64,000 bases of DNA from Euptelea pleiosperma (lineage: Eukaryota; Streptophyta; Magnoliopsida; Ranunculales; Eupteleaceae): NCBI GenBank assembly GCA_035048495.1, contig CM068540.1:8292829-8356828 (forward strand), read 5' to 3'. Every line of letters starts with the position of its first letter. Position 1 is the first letter of the stretch. The translations under genes and the position numbers were made by a program. The notes beneath the pieces were generated by a model. The model was not told where the DNA came from and ran no database searches. It saw nothing but the letters and a program-made list of their open reading frames with translations. This document shows, one piece after another, positions 53,299 to 64,000 of this stretch.

Positions 53299-56200
53299 GA
53301 CCCCTATCTTCACCTCCAAGAGTTTGAGGAGATTTGTGCAACATTGCACTATCAAGATGTAGCCGAAGATACCATAAGGCTCAAACTCTTCCCATTTTCT
53401 CTAAAGGAGAAAGCCAAGTCATGGCTCCACTCCCTTAGACCTCGATCAATTGGGACATGGGGAGATATGTCTAAAGAATTCTTAAAGAAATTCTTCCCGA
53501 CTCAAAAGACTCATACCCTCAAAAGAGCCATCATGACATACTCTCAAAAAGAGAATGAGGCATTCTCTTCATGTTGGGAGAGGTACAATGACCTACTCCG
53601 AAAATGCCCCCATCATGGCTATGATAAGCCAAATCTCATTGGATTCTTCCTTGATGGACTTACCCCCTCTATGAGGCAACTTGTGGAAACAATGAGTAAT
53701 GGAGAATTCATCATGAAAGAACCCGATGAGGCTTGGGAATTTCTTGAAAACTTAGCAGAGAATGCCCAAAGTTGGGAAAAGGTGGAGAAAATAGATAGAT
53801 TTAATGAGAGACCTACCTCCTCCAAAGGAGGCATGTACCAAGTTAGAGAAGATATTGACCTTAATGCTAAACTTTCTCTCCTAACTAGAAGGTTGGAGGC
53901 CATAGAAAGCAAAGGCAAAAAGATTGAAGAAGCTTGTGCTATTTGTGAGAGTCCTTCTCATGAGACTAAGGGTTGCCCTAAAATCTCGGTGTTTCAAGAA
54001 GTACTCCATGAACAAGCCAATGCTATGGATGCCTACAAGAAGCCTTATGATAATTCCCCATATTCCAATACTTATAATTCAAATTGGAGGAATCACCCCA
54101 ACTTTGGTTGGAGACAAGGGCAAGCCAATGGGCAAGGAAACGGGCAAAATAGTGGGCAAAGCAATAGAAACCCCCTAGGACCTTCATCTAACCAAACCTA
54201 TCAATCACCCATGAAGTCCTTAGAGGAAACCCTACAATCTTTCATGCAAGCCCAAACGGCCATCAACCAATCCACTATGCAAGCTATACAAAAATTGGAA
54301 GCCACCGTTAGCCAACTAGCCTCTAGCCTTAGTGTTAGAGAGAAAGGAACCTTCCCAGCTCAACCACTTCCAAATCCTAAAAGTCAATTTGAGGTAGGAT
54401 CTTCTAGTGAAGCCAATGATCTAAATCCCAACCTTGAACAAGCCAAATCCATTACTACCCTTAGGAGTGGGAAAGTTATAGATAAAAATCCCAACACCAC
54501 CCCTATAAGTGAGGTTACCCAAGGGAAAACCAAGAGTGATGAAGCCGATGGTAAGGATGAACCACCCACTAAAGCCAATCCTAAGCCTTGGCCAGTGGCC
54601 GCCCCATTTCCTTTTAGGATTCAACAAGAGAAAAGGTTGCTTCAAAATAATGACATCTTAGAGATCTTTAAGAAAGTGACTGTCAACATTCCTTTGCTTG
54701 ATGCCATTAAGCAAGTCCCCTCTTATGCCAAGTTTTTGAAGGACTTATGCACTGTGAAAAGAAAGTTGAATGTGCAAAAGAAGGCCTTCATAACTGAGCA
54801 AGTGAGCTCCATCTTGCAACACAATAGCCCCCCTAAATACAGAGATCCAGGGTGCCCTACCATATCATGTGTGATAGGGGACCACCGGATTGAGCGAGCA
54901 TTGCTTGATTTAGGGGCTAGTGTGAATTTGCTACCTTACTCAGTTTACGAGCAATTAGGGCTTGGAGAGTTAAAGCCAACTTATGTTACCCTTCAGCTCG
55001 CAGACCGATCTGTTAAGGTCCCACGAGGTATTATAGAGGATGTGCTTATCCAAGTGGATAAATTTTACTTTCCAGTGGATTTCATTGTTTTGGATACGCA
55101 ACCGGTAGCAAATATTAGTTCTCAAATACCGGTTATTTTGGGTAGACCATTCCTTGCTACCTCTAATGCTCTAATTAATTGTAGGAATGGTGTTATGAAA
55201 TTGTCTTTTGGGAACATGACAGTTGAATTAAACATCTTTAATGCTTGCAAGTATCCCATTGAGAATGAAGACATCCAAGAAGTCAACATGATTGACTCAA
55301 TTGTCCAAGCTACTCTATCAGAAATTACTTCTAAGGACTCATTAGAAACTTGTTTGGCCCTTTTTAAAGAGCTAGATGATGATGAAGAGTTTACTAGAGA
55401 AGTGAATTCTCTTTTGAACTCTGCACCTCCTTTGGACATGGGAAGGTGGAAGTCCAAGTTTGAACCTCTACCTATTAATGAGACCAAACCTATCCCGTCA
55501 TCCATAGAATTCCCCAAACTTGAACTTAAGCCCTTGCCCAAAGAGCTTAAGTATGCCTACCTTGGCCCGAGGGAAACATTCCCTATCATCATCTCCTCTG
55601 AGCTTACTCAAGCACAAGAGGCTAGACTGTTAGAAGTCCTCAGGGAACATAAGACAGCCTTAGGTTGGACCATAGCAGACCTAAAGGGTATTAGCCCCAC
55701 CATTTGCACTCATAGGATACATATGGAGGAAAATGCCAAACCCACTCGTGAGGCTCAAAGGAGGTTGAACCCAAACATGAAAGATGTAGTTAGGGTTGAG
55801 GTCCTCAAACTTTTAGATGTGGGTATCATTTACCCCATATCTGACAGCCAATGGGTAAGTCCAACCCAAGTTGTTCCAAAGAAATCTGGAATAACGGTAG
55901 TTAAGAATGACAATAATGAGCTTGTCCCAACTCGACAAACAACCAGTTGGAGAGTTTGCATAGACTACCGAAAGCTAAATTCGGTAACTAGGAAGGACCA
56001 CTTCCCATTACCCTTCATTGACCAGATTCTTGAGAGATTGGCTGGACACTCTTACTATTGCTTCTTGGATGGATATTCTGGTTATAACCAGATTGAGATT
56101 GCTCTTGAAGATCAGGAGAAGACTATATTCACATGTCCCTTTGGAACATTTGCCTATAGGCGTATGCCTTTTGGCCTGTGCAACGCACCTGCTACATTCC

Positions 56201-58419
56201 AAAGATGCATGTTGAGTATCTTCTCTGACATGGTAGAGCGATTCCTAGAAGTCTTCATGGATGACTTCTCCATTTTTGGAGACACTTTTGAGGAATGCTT
56301 GCAGCACTTGAAGTCGGTTTTGATTCGATGTCAAGAGAAAAACCTGGTGCTTAATTGGGAAAAATGTCACTTTATGGTCTCAAAAGGGATTGTCTTAGGC
56401 CATATTATCTCTTCTAAAGGACTTGAGGTAGATAAAGCTAAGATTGATCTTATTTCTCACCTGCCTATCCCTAAAAGTGTTAGGGAAATTCGGTCTTTCT
56501 TGGGGCATGCTGGATTTTATAGGAGATTTATAAAGGACTTTAGTAAAATCTCTAGGCCCCTGTGCAATCTCCTTGCTAAGGATGTAGACTTCAAATTTGA
56601 TGAAGATTGCACACAAGCTTTTGAGAAGCTTAAGACCTTGTTGACCACGGCACCCATCATTCAACCTCCAGATTGGTCATTGCCTTTTGAGGTAATGTGT
56701 GATGCCAGCGACTATGCCGTAGGTGCGGTCTTAGGGCAGAGAAGGGATAAGTTACCATGTGTGATCTACTACGCTAGCAGGACATTGAATGATGCCCAAC
56801 TTAACTACTCCACCACGGAGAAAGAGTTGCTAGCTGTGGTGTTTGCCATTGACAAATTTAGATCCTATTTGGTTGGATCCAAAGTGATAGTTTACACTGA
56901 CCATGCGGCTCTCAAATACCTTTTGTCTAAGAAGGATGCGAAGCCCAGACTTATTAGATGGATCCTTCTCTTACAAGAGTTCAATTTAGAAATCAGAGAC
57001 AAGAAAGGCTCTGAAAATGTTGTAGCAGACCACTTGTCTAGACTAGTCCTCGAGTCCTCATTTGAGACACTTGCTGTGGCTGAGACATTCTTAGATGAGC
57101 AATTATTTGAAATTTCTCAAGCACCATGGTATGCAGACATTGCCAATTACCTAGTTACAGGACATGTTCCCTCACATTGGACCACCCAAGATAAAAGAAA
57201 GTTTTATTCCGAGGTGACAAAATTCTTTTGGGACGATCCATACTTGTTTAAATATTGTCCAGACCAAATCATCCGGAGATGTGTCCCAGAATATGAGCAT
57301 CACTCGATTTTGACCTTATGCCATTCTAGTGCTTGTGGAGGCCATTTTTCTGGAAAGAAAACAGCTTTCAAGATATTACAATGTGGGTTTTACTGGCCCT
57401 CTCTTTTTAAAGATGCTCACATTTTCTGCCAGTCTTGCGACCGATGCCAAAGGTTAGGGACCATTAGCCGTAGAAACATGATGCCCTTAAATCCCATTCT
57501 CATCATTGAAATATTCGATGTGTGGGGCATTGACTTCATGGGCCCTTTTCCTTGTTCCTTTGGCAACCTATACATTTTGGTGGCTGTGGACTATGTATCC
57601 AAGTGGATAGAGGCCATAGCATGTAAAGATAATGACCATAGAGTTGTCTTAAAATTCTTAAAAGAGAACATCTTATCTAGATTTGGGACCCCTAGAGCCA
57701 TCATTAGTGATGGGGGGAAGCACTTCTGCAATAAGCCTTTTGAGAGCCTAATGGCCAAATATGGTATTACTCACAAAGTTGCTACCCCCTATCACCCTCA
57801 AACGAGCGGACAAGTGGAAATTTCCAATCGGGAGATCAAAAATATTTTACAAAAAACTGTAAACCCAGACCGCAAAGATTGGTCCTTGAGAGTAACCGAT
57901 GCACTCTGGGCTTATCGTACAGCTTTTAAAACTCCATTGGGAATGTCCCCTTACCGTTTAGTTTTTGGGAAGGCATGTCACTTGCCAGTTGAGCTTGAGC
58001 ACAAAGCCTATTGGGCAATCAAAAAGCTTAACTTTGATCTGGACAAAGCTGGAGTCCAAAGAAAGCTCCAATTGAATGAGCTAGCAGAGATTCGGACAGA
58101 CTCCTATGAGAATGCAAAAATTTACAAAGATAAAACAAAAGTTTTTCATGATAAAAACATTCTCAGGAAGTCTTTCCAACCTTCTGATAAGGTGCTTCTT
58201 TATGATTCCAGGCTTCATCTCTTCCCAGGAAAACTCAAATCTAGGTGGACTGGACCTTACATAGTCCGGAGTGTCTTTCCTTATGGCTCGGTCGAGGTCG
58301 AGAATCCAAAAACTGGCACCACATTCACGGTGAATGGACAAAGATTGAAATCATACCTTGAGAATTTTGATCCTGAGACCATCTCCATGGCCTTAGAAGA
58401 TCCTGTTTACCAGGATTAA
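53299..58419 (+). CDS. Athila-type gag-pol polyprotein, remainder of frame
   Basis: About 1,706 codons in frame with the upstream gag start. Counted from 53344, the gag capsid domain is at about 1-140 ([16 protein letters not shown], then [14 protein letters not shown]). A zinc knuckle [14 protein letters not shown] is at about 198. Protease is at about 500-610, with the active site [12 protein letters not shown] near 520. Reverse transcriptase is at about 790-1010 ([27 protein letters not shown], active site FMDDF near 970). RNase H is at about 1110-1240 ([21 protein letters not shown]-like [10 protein letters not shown]). Integrase is at about 1310-1560, with an HHCC finger and catalytic Asp near 1395 (GIDFMG), Asp near 1454 (ISDGG) and Glu near 1490. 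A C-terminal integrase tail follows. All catalytic residues are present. The one visible defect is the TAA at 53296. Confidence 0.92.
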   Translation, partial: DPYLHLQEFEEICATLHYQDVAEDTIRLKLFPFSLKEKAKSWLHSLRPRSIGTWGDMSKEFLKKFFPTQKTHTLKRAIMTYSQKENEAFSSCWERYNDLLRKCPHHGYDKPNLIGFFLDGLTPSMRQLVETMSNGEFIMKEPDEAWEFLENLAENAQSWEKVEKIDRFNERPTSSKGGMYQVREDIDLNAKLSLLTRRLEAIESKGKKIEEACAICESPSHETKGCPKISVFQEVLHEQANAMDAYKKPYDNSPYSNTYNSNWRNHPNFGWRQGQANGQGNGQNSGQSNRNPLGPSSNQTYQSPMKSLEETLQSFMQAQTAINQSTMQAIQKLEATVSQLASSLSVREKGTFPAQPLPNPKSQFEVGSSSEANDLNPNLEQAKSITTLRSGKVIDKNPNTTPISEVTQGKTKSDEADGKDEPPTKANPKPWPVAAPFPFRIQQEKRLLQNNDILEIFKKVTVNIPLLDAIKQVPSYAKFLKDLCTVKRKLNVQKKAFITEQVSSILQHNSPPKYRDPGCPTISCVIGDHRIERALLDLGASVNLLPYSVYEQLGLGELKPTYVTLQLADRSVKVPRGIIEDVLIQVDKFYFPVDFIVLDTQPVANISSQIPVILGRPFLATSNALINCRNGVMKLSFGNMTVELNIFNACKYPIENEDIQEVNMIDSIVQATLSEITSKDSLETCLALFKELDDDEEFTREVNSLLNSAPPLDMGRWKSKFEPLPINETKPIPSSIEFPKLELKPLPKELKYAYLGPRETFPIIISSELTQAQEARLLEVLREHKTALGWTIADLKGISPTICTHRIHMEENAKPTREAQRRLNPNMKDVVRVEVLKLLDVGIIYPISDSQWVSPTQVVPKKSGITVVKNDNNELVPTRQTTSWRVCIDYRKLNSVTRKDHFPLPFIDQILERLAGHSYYCFLDGYSGYNQIEIALEDQEKTIFTCPFGTFAYRRMPFGLCNAPATFQRCMLSIFSDMVERFLEVFMDDFSIFGDTFEECLQHLKSVLIRCQEKNLVLNWEKCHFMVSKGIVLGHIISSKGLEVDKAKIDLISHLPIPKSVREIRSFLGHAGFYRRFIKDFSKISRPLCNLLAKDVDFKFDEDCTQAFEKLKTLLTTAPIIQPPDWSLPFEVMCDASDYAVGAVLGQRRDKLPCVIYYASRTLNDAQLNYSTTEKELLAVVFAIDKFRSYLVGSKVIVYTDHAALKYLLSKKDAKPRLIRWILLLQEFNLEIRDKKGSENVVADHLSRLVLESSFETLAVAETFLDEQLFEISQAPWYADIANYLVTGHVPSHWTTQDKRKFYSEVTKFFWDDPYLFKYCPDQIIRRCVPEYEHHSILTLCHSSACGGHFSGKKTAFKILQCGFYWPSLFKDAHIFCQSCDRCQRLGTISRRNMMPLNPILIIEIFDVWGIDFMGPFPCSFGNLYILVAVDYVSKWIEAIACKDNDHRVVLKFLKENILSRFGTPRAIISDGGKHFCNKPFESLMAKYGITHKVATPYHPQTSGQVEISNREIKNILQKTVNPDRKDWSLRVTDALWAYRTAFKTPLGMSPYRLVFGKACHLPVELEHKAYWAIKKLNFDLDKAGVQRKLQLNELAEIRTDSYENAKIYKDKTKVFHDKNILRKSFQPSDKVLLYDSRLHLFPGKLKSRWTGPYIVRSVFPYGSVEVENPKTGTTFTVNGQRLKSYLENFDPETISMALEDPVYQD

Positions 58420-58746
58420 TTTGTTTGTTTGTCTTTTTTGTATGCGTGGAATGAAGTCTTGAGCTGATATTGAAGAAGTCTATGGTATACCCCTTCCTAT
58501 CTCTTCCCTTTTCTGAATGCATAATCATTTCATGTTGATCATCACCATGCATTATTTTGAAAACCAAATTTTTCTATCCATTGGGGACAATGAATTGTTT
58601 AAGTTGGGGGGTGTGGGTATTTACAAAATATTTTGTCTAGATTTCTTAGCCATTCCAATTTTTTTTAAGCATTTAAAAAAAAAAAAAAAAAAATTTATCC
58701 TATTTTGTTTGCCAAGGGACTGGCAAATATTCAGGTTGGGGGGTGT
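58420..58746 (+). other. 3' untranslated part and polypurine tract of the Athila-type element
   Basis: No env-like frame. The presumed polypurine tract ggttggggggtgt (58734-58746) abuts the 3' LTR. The 12-mer gttggggggtgt also occurs 132 bases upstream (58603-58614). An A run lies at 58676-58693. Confidence 0.7.
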
Positions 58747-60578
58747 TGATAATGTCAATTTTGTGCGTATTATTCATTTTAACCTTAGGACATTATCAGA
58801 CTTCATTAGCTTATAACTCCGCATTTATGCCTAAAATGCATCCTAGATATCTCATGCATATCATATCCGATTTAGACCCTTATTACGCGTACATTGAATA
58901 ATTGTAGGATAATGGTGGATCGCCAATAGATTATCATGGATGCGTAGGATCATCGAGGAAGATCTAACTCCCCATAGACCATCTCCAAATGTGTGCCACA
59001 TGGAAGCTCCCTAGCCATTGGATTATTCTTGAGAGCTTTATGGAGCATCATGGCCATGCGAGCCATAACTAAGTGGTTGATGAAGCCATGAAGCCATAAA
59101 AGCCACCAAGCCATACAAGCCACATGGGAGTTTCTCAAGCCATGAAGCCATGAAAGCCACCAAGCCATTGAAGCAATGCAAGCCACATGGGAGTTTCTCA
59201 AGCCATCTAAGCCACCTCCAAGCCACATATTAGACCTCACATGTGTGATGGAGACTCAACATGGGAGACTTCAAAATTCAAAAAAAGTCAAATCTCTCTT
59301 GGGAAGACCCACCAATAGAAAAGTTACACCTTTTTTCTCTTGGAAAGACCAACCAACCAAAAGCCAACACACCCAACACCTTGGAGATCAAACCTACCAC
59401 CTTTTGCAAGGCTAACCTTGTACAAATCCTCCCCCATTGGTTCCATTTTCCAACCATTGATCTCCTTCCACCTCATCTCCACCTCTTATCTCCACTTATC
59501 ACTCTTCCACATCACCTTCCACCTCACCACCTCACATCTTCTATATAAGCTCACTTTGAGCTTATGAGAAGGTCTTCTTTTCTCTTGTGAGTTTTCTTGA
59601 GAGAGTTAAAAAATCCCAAGCAAGTCTCTTCTCCATTCTCACTCTTCTTATCTCTTTCTCTTTTTTACTTATTTTTCATGGCCAACCACACTATGCTTGG
59701 CTAGTTTTCTACTTGGGCATAGAGAGGAGGACATCTCATCTCTCTTGGGACTTATGGAGGAACTCACCAATGAATGAGCTTATTGTTGTAAAGGGCTTTC
59801 TCCACTTTTTTTATATTGTTTTCACTTTCACATGTTGTATCATGTACACCTTGTAGTTTGTGATTACATTTATGAATAAAGTGAGGTATTTTTATTATAT
59901 CTTAATTTGTGAGATCTTTTATGAGTGCTTTTAACTTTGTATGCCATGCATCCATAGTCTTGTAGTCTCATACTTGCTCTCTTTTTACCCCTAGAACACT
60001 TCTTAGTTCTAGTATGCTTTTATAGTTTGAAAATACCTCTTGGTGGAAACCCTACTTTTGAATGTTATTTATGAGCTTCATTGTTATATTTTTAGTGGGA
60101 AGAACAACTTAGTAGTTGATTCTCTCCCTTTGTGAGTTGTCTCCATAAGGACCAAGATGATGGGATGGGCCAAATCTTAATGCCCAAACTCTTATCTCTT
60201 GATTTTCTTTCAAATATTTTACTTGTCTTGTTATTTTATAGCACACTACCTACTACTTTAACTTTCTTGCATTCACTCACACACTTCATCTCTTGGCACA
60301 CACCACTCTCATTCCATTTCTTCATCACACCATGCATGTAGTAACCTAGTTTTAGAACACTATACCCCAATCCTTGTGGTTCGACCTTGGGGCTTCCCTC
60401 AAGTTTTTAAACTTGTTGCATTTACTACCCCTCACACCCTAGTTACAATTCATTCTTTGTTGCATTAGAGACTTTAATGTCTAGGGTATGATTTGGTGCA
60501 TTTTTATTTCATGTTACTTAAGGATTACATTTTTGTAATTCCTTAGTGTTCTGAGTGTGCACATTAAAGTAGGCAACA
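58747..60578 (+). repeat. 3' LTR of the Athila-type element
   Basis: 1,832 bases, TG...CA, followed by gaaac (60579-60583). It matches the native parts of the 5' LTR except for about three substitutions (near 59109, 60210 and 60382) and one T in a T-run near 59805. It gives the uninterrupted reference for the solo-LTR insertion. Confidence 0.93.
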
Positions 60579-60583
60579 GAAAC

Positions 60584-61062
60584 GATTGGAAAGGGCCAAA
60601 GGAAAATGGGCCGAAGAGCTATACGACGTATTATGAGCCTACTGCACTGCCCCGAGGCGATCAACAGGGGAATCGATCTCCTTTTTCACTAGCTTACGGG
60701 ACAAAGGCCGTAATCCCAATTGAGGCCACGACACCAACCTCCCGAACACTAGCCGTGGAGTTGGGACAAAACGAAGGCATATTGGCTCACGACGTAGACC
60801 TCCTCGAGGAACGAAGGGAGCAGGCCATGGTCCGTCAAGCCGACTACCAACAGAGAATCAAGGGGGCATTTGACCTAAGGGTGAAGCACAGGGTCTTTAA
60901 GCCAGGGGATTTCGTCCTCAGGAAAGTATTCGAAAACACGAAGGAGGCCAACAGTGGTAAGCTCAGTTCCAATTGGGAAGGACCCTACGTGATTGACAAA
61001 CTGGGACAACACGGATCATATTTCCTAAAGATGTCAGACAGCGGTGTAATCGAGAGGCCCTA
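60584..61062 (+). pseudogene. Tat integrase, C-terminal part of the outer element
   Basis: A continuation of the frame cut at 47663. It contains NRSPFSLAYGTKAVIPIE, then a basic and chromo-adjacent C-terminal region with HRVFKPGDFVLRKVF and LSSNWEGPYVIDKLG, and a stop at 61061. A stop near 60630 and substitutions show decay. The piece proves that the two halves belong to one element split by the Athila-type insertion. Confidence 0.8.
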
Positions 61063-61170
61063 GAATGCCTTCAACCTAAAGGTCTTTTATCAATAAAAGT
61101 TCAATTCAAGTTCTATATCATCTTGACTCAAGCCATTTCTCACGTCTGCAGAAAGAGAAGCATGTCACTC

Positions 61171-62335
61171 CAAAGAATGAAGAAGTCCCACAAACATGCC
61201 GAGGCACCCAGTCCTTCTTGGCTGAAAAGCCAAGGGCAGAATAGAACATCGACACATGCAGTTGGCATCCATCAAGAGTAGGCCTTGACCGCCTTGATGC
61301 ATGAGAACTATACCCCTCTCCAAAGGAGGAAGAAGTCCCATAAGTGGACCGAGGCACCCAGTCCTTCTTGGCTGAAAAGCTAAGGGTAGAACGGGACCTC
61401 GACACTTGCAGTTGGCATCCATCAATAGCAGCTTTGACCGCCTTGACGCATGAGAACTGTACCCCTCTCCAAAAGAGGAACAAATCCCATAAATGGGCCG
61501 AGGCACCCAGTCCTTCTTGGCTGAAAAGCCAAGGGCAGTTCAGGACCTAGACATGTGCAGTTGGCATCCATCAAGAGCAGGTCTTGACCGTCTTGATGCA
61601 TGAGAACTGTATCCCTTTCCAAAGGAGGAAGAAGTCTCACAAGTGCACCGAGGCACCCAGTCCTTCTCGGCTGAAAAGCCAAGGACAGATCGGAACCTCG
61701 ACATGTGCAGTTGGCATCCATCAAGAGCAGGCCTTGACCGCCTTGATGCGTGAGAACTGTACCCCTTTTCAAAGGAGGAAGAAGTCTCACAAGTACACTG
61801 AGGCACCCAATCATTCTCAGCTGAAAAGCCAAGGGTAGATCGGGACCTCAACACGTACAGTTGGCATCCATCAAGAGCAGGCCTTGACTGCCTTGATGCA
61901 TGAGAACTGTACCCTTCTCCAAAGGAGGAAGAAGTCTCACAAGTGCGTCGAGGCAACCAATCCTTCTCGGCTAAAAAGCCAAGGGCAGATCGGGATCTCG
62001 ACACGTGCAGTTGGCATCCATCAAGAGCAGGCCTTAACTGCCTTGATTCATAAGAACTGTACCCCTCTCCAAAAGATGAAGAAGTCTCACAAGTGCGCCA
62101 AGGCACCTAATCCTTCTTGGCTGAAAAGCCAAGGGCAGATCGAGACCTCGACACGTGCAGTTAACATCCATCAAGAGTAGGTCTTGACCGCCTTGATGCA
62201 TGAGAACTGTACCCATCTCCAAAAGAGGAAGAAGTCTTACAAGTGCGCCGAGGCACCCAATTCTTCTTGGCTGAAAAGCCAAGGGCAGAACGGGACCTTG
62301 ACACCAGCAGTTGGCATCCGTCAGGGCGAAAGAAT
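61171..62335 (+). repeat. 150-bp satellite array in the 3' region of the outer element
   Basis: About eight monomers start near 61171, 61322, 61471, 61621, 61771, 61921, 62071 and 62221. Spacing is 150 bases, once 149. A ragged end follows to about 62400. Each monomer has aaaggaggaagaagtctcac, aggcacccagtccttc, ttggctgaaaagccaagg and tgcagttggcatccatc. Because 150 is divisible by three, long antisense and sense open frames cross it, but they are repeats of about 50 residues and not supported genes. Tandem arrays at this position are known in Tat/Ogre elements. Confidence 0.9.
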
Positions 62336-62769
62336 TTTTCGCTGAGAAGCCAAGGCTCCCCAACCCTCTCGGCTGAAAAGCCAAAGGCATGACATGAACA
62401 GGGTAGACTGTTGGGCCGAGAGGTCAATCTCAAAAGAAGAGAAAGGAAACATAGCAAAAAAAAATGGATTCATGCAAAGGAATCAGCAATGAAAGGAAAA
62501 TGTTCAAATTTTCATACTTTGGAAATACCATACGGCATCTACATAGAAGAAGAGAATGATGAAAATCAACAATAGAAAGAAATGTTCTTCATATATAAAA
62601 AAAAAAAAGAGCCATACGACATCTACATAAAAAAAAGTACAATTCATTCAACAGTCACAATGACGTTGAACGACTGTCCGGCACCACCCCCAGTAACCTC
62701 GGGGTCTCTCGGGCCATCTCCGCCTAGAGCAGATTCCTCCTCCTCTGGCTCGTCCCCAACGTCCGTCGA
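62336..62769. other. Spacer after the satellite array
   Basis: Two more degenerate ggctgaaaagccaa hairpin words (about 62340-62395), then a purine-rich region with a duplicated tacgacatctacat phrase (62528 and 62617 regions). No supported gene apart from the 3' end of the antisense relic. Confidence 0.4.
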
Positions 62770-63903
62770 CTACTCCTCTCCCAAGTCGGCCTGGGCATCA
62801 ATAACATCCTTCTCGTACTGGATTTGCTGAAGACGAATAGACTCGGCATGGACCAGCTCCAGAGTCTCCCTCATTTTGCCCAGGGCCTCCTCGACAGCAG
62901 TCCTCTTCGTCTCGGAGGCCTCCAGAGCCGAACGGACGTCCGTAGACTTCCTCTCAGCAACTAGGCGAGCCTCTTGAGCCTTGGCGAGGTCTTCCTTCCT
63001 GGCCTGGACCTCCAGGTTCTGGAGGCATTGGCCAGCTGAGAGAAGGCCTGGTCCGCCCTCTCCCTTTGGCAAAGGGCCTCGGTGTCCAGGTCACACCAGT
63101 TGAGGAGGAAGGAGACAAAGTCCTTCAGGCCGAGGAATGCCGTGATACCCTACGAACACATGGGGGGAAAAGCTTATTGGGAGCAATTCAAGAAAACAAA
63201 AGTAAAGAGAGAAAAAAGAAACAAATTGGCAAGGGAATTACCTCAGCGAAAGATTTGCTCAGGCCATCATAAGCCTGAGTCGGCTCCGTTATGTTCTCAT
63301 AACGTTACCGATCTTTCGGCAGAGAGAGCCTGTTAATCAACCCCATGGCAACATGAGGGTCGAAGAGGGAGTGGCCCTCGGTGATAGGATGGCCGAGAGG
63401 GGTGAAGAAGGCTGGGATGAAGAACGGAGTAGCCGACGTTTGCTCCGGAGGCATGGCCTTAGAATGTCGTCCAAAGGGCTCCGGCTCCTCATCCAGATTC
63501 ACCCTCACGGACAGCCTGGATGAAGGCACATCCGCGGTAGTTAGAGGAATGGAGGGAGCCTGCCTTGATGAGCTACCAAGGGGGATCTGCACCCCTGACC
63601 CCTGGCTACAGAGGCGAGCGGATCAAAGGCTTGGAAGCCCCTCTTCAAGTGGTGACCAATATCGCGTTGCTTCCTCTTCTGAGTTAATGCAACCGTTGTC
63701 CTCCCGCGATCCTCCATGACAGGGCCAGCACAAGTCAGATGAACGGCTAGGATAGCAACACAATCAGTGCTGACAGCCTCGATCTGAGATGTCGGGATCA
63801 CCCCTGCCCTTGCGGCTGCCTTACAGCTATTGCAGGTAGTCAGTCGAACCTCTCCGAACCAGAAATGGTAGGTGAGCGGGACGGTCGCAACAAACCTCAG
63901 CAC
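62770..63903 (-). pseudogene. Antisense intron-containing gene relic (aORF) of the Tat element
   Basis: Tat-lineage elements can carry an extra gene on the antisense strand between integrase and the 3' LTR. Here the minus strand shows several coding pieces. The first is an N-terminal part (63903 to about 63590, LRFVATVPLTYHFWFGEV). After a frame change comes a middle part (63592 to about 63232, VRVNLDEEPEPFG, then DPHVAMGLINRLSLPKDR). One TAA interrupts it near 63304, then it continues as YENITEPTQAYDG. A GT-AG intron lies at about 63150-63240, with donor GTAATTCC and acceptor TTCGTAG. The next exon (GITAFLGLKDFVSFLLNWC) hits a frame change near 63030. The final coiled-coil segment is EDLAKAQEARLVAERKSTDV (stop at 62770). 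Function unknown. It is clearly inactive. Confidence 0.6.
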
Positions 63904-64000
63904 CCTGTCAACAATTAATTACTTGGGCATGCGTGCTTGGGGACTGCACGTTGTCTGCAAAAAGATAAAATGACGAAGTAAGGAAACTGAGAAAATAGTC
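63904..64000. other. Window end, outer element continues
   Basis: On the minus strand a T-rich stretch ending TTTTTGCAG (63959-63967) could be a splice acceptor for an upstream exon of the antisense relic. The 3' LTR of the outer element is expected beyond the window. Confidence 0.35.

Larger units (their letters stand above)
47664..60578 (+). mobile_element. Young Athila-type Ty3/gypsy retrotransposon (inner element)
   Basis: A complete element with LTRs at 47664-52106 and 58747-60578, 5-bp target duplications gaaac, a tRNA-Asp-type primer-binding site, one gag-pol reading frame and a purine-rich tract. Ignoring the solo LTR inside the 5' LTR, the two LTRs differ by only about three substitutions and one single-base indel in 1.83 kb by my reading. 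The DLGAS protease and the PBS put it with Athila. No env-like frame follows pol (only about 330 bases to the LTR). Confidence 0.92.
41728..64000 (+). mobile_element. Decayed Tat/Ogre-type Ty3/gypsy retrotransposon (outer element)
   Basis: Order on the plus strand: LTR-like region with 43-bp repeats, primer-binding site, gag, protease, reverse transcriptase, RNase H, second RNase H, integrase. Then comes a 3' non-coding satellite array and an antisense coding relic. Protease before RT and integrase last place it in Ty3/gypsy. The second RNase H and the antisense 3' gene are Tat-lineage traits. The 3' LTR is beyond the window. The element is broken at 47663/60584 by the Athila-type insertion, and many stops and shifts mean it cannot code for active proteins. 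Confidence 0.85.

Noticed and set aside
61540..62106. Long antisense open frame (188 codons) with ~50-residue repeats over the 150-bp array
   Set aside because: The monomer length is a multiple of three, so any open monomer frame extends through the array. Open frames occur on both strands here, with no start context or domain.
1..64000. CRISPR arrays, bacterial operons, phage or organelle gene clusters
   Set aside because: None seen. Direct repeats present are plant satellites or tandem duplications, and genes have eukaryotic introns and plant transposon families.

Overview
The window is nuclear DNA of a flowering plant. It has an intron-containing eukaryotic gene, a nuclear-type tRNA gene, plant-type Ty3/gypsy retrotransposons of the Athila and Tat lineages, Helitrons, tRNA-derived SINEs and very many short inverted-repeat elements (MITEs). 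The species cannot be fixed from the sequence. All alignments were made by eye, so identities and some element edges are approximate.

Layout. (1) 1-26.5 kb is a gene block copied three times. Each copy carries a small minus-strand gene for a one-helix membrane protein of about 92-94 residues (47-325, 20920-21198, 25397-25681), with a TATA box at the same distance. Copies B and C sit in a local tandem duplication of about 4.6 kb. Copy A is about 20 kb away, separated by AT-rich DNA with a Copia-type solo LTR (6.6-8.1 kb), a Helitron (9264-10387) and MITEs. (2) 26.5-34 kb is dense in nested small elements: two hAT-like MITEs inside one foldback MITE, a head-to-tail array of minute Helitrons inside a SINE, an L1 reverse transcriptase relic, and one intact tRNA-Ser(GCT). 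(3) 34-39.7 kb is gene-poor intergenic DNA. (4) 39736-40953 (minus) is a complete three-exon gene for an AHA1-type activator of Hsp90 ATPase, with heat-shock elements just upstream. (5) From about 41.7 kb to the window end lies a decayed Tat/Ogre-type retrotransposon. It has a gag with many stops, a DPGSS protease, RT, two RNase H domains and an integrase, then a 3' region with a 150-bp satellite array and an antisense relic gene. Its integrase is split by a young Athila-type element (47664-60578, target duplication gaaac). That element's 5' LTR is itself split by a 2.6-kb solo LTR (48717-51323, target duplication gcttt).

How it fits together. The only clearly functional host loci are the AHA1 co-chaperone gene, the tRNA and probably the small membrane-protein genes. 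The rest records repeated transposition. Many boundaries can be read exactly, because target-site duplications and empty sites in the duplicated blocks are preserved. The most noteworthy structures are the tandem mini-Helitrons with exact CTAG/TC junctions, a family of G-box-ended foldback MITEs (12 copies, one next to the AHA1 promoter), MITEs whose interiors are built from one short repeated word, and a 150-bp 3'-UTR satellite in which most monomers can form a GAAA-tetraloop hairpin.
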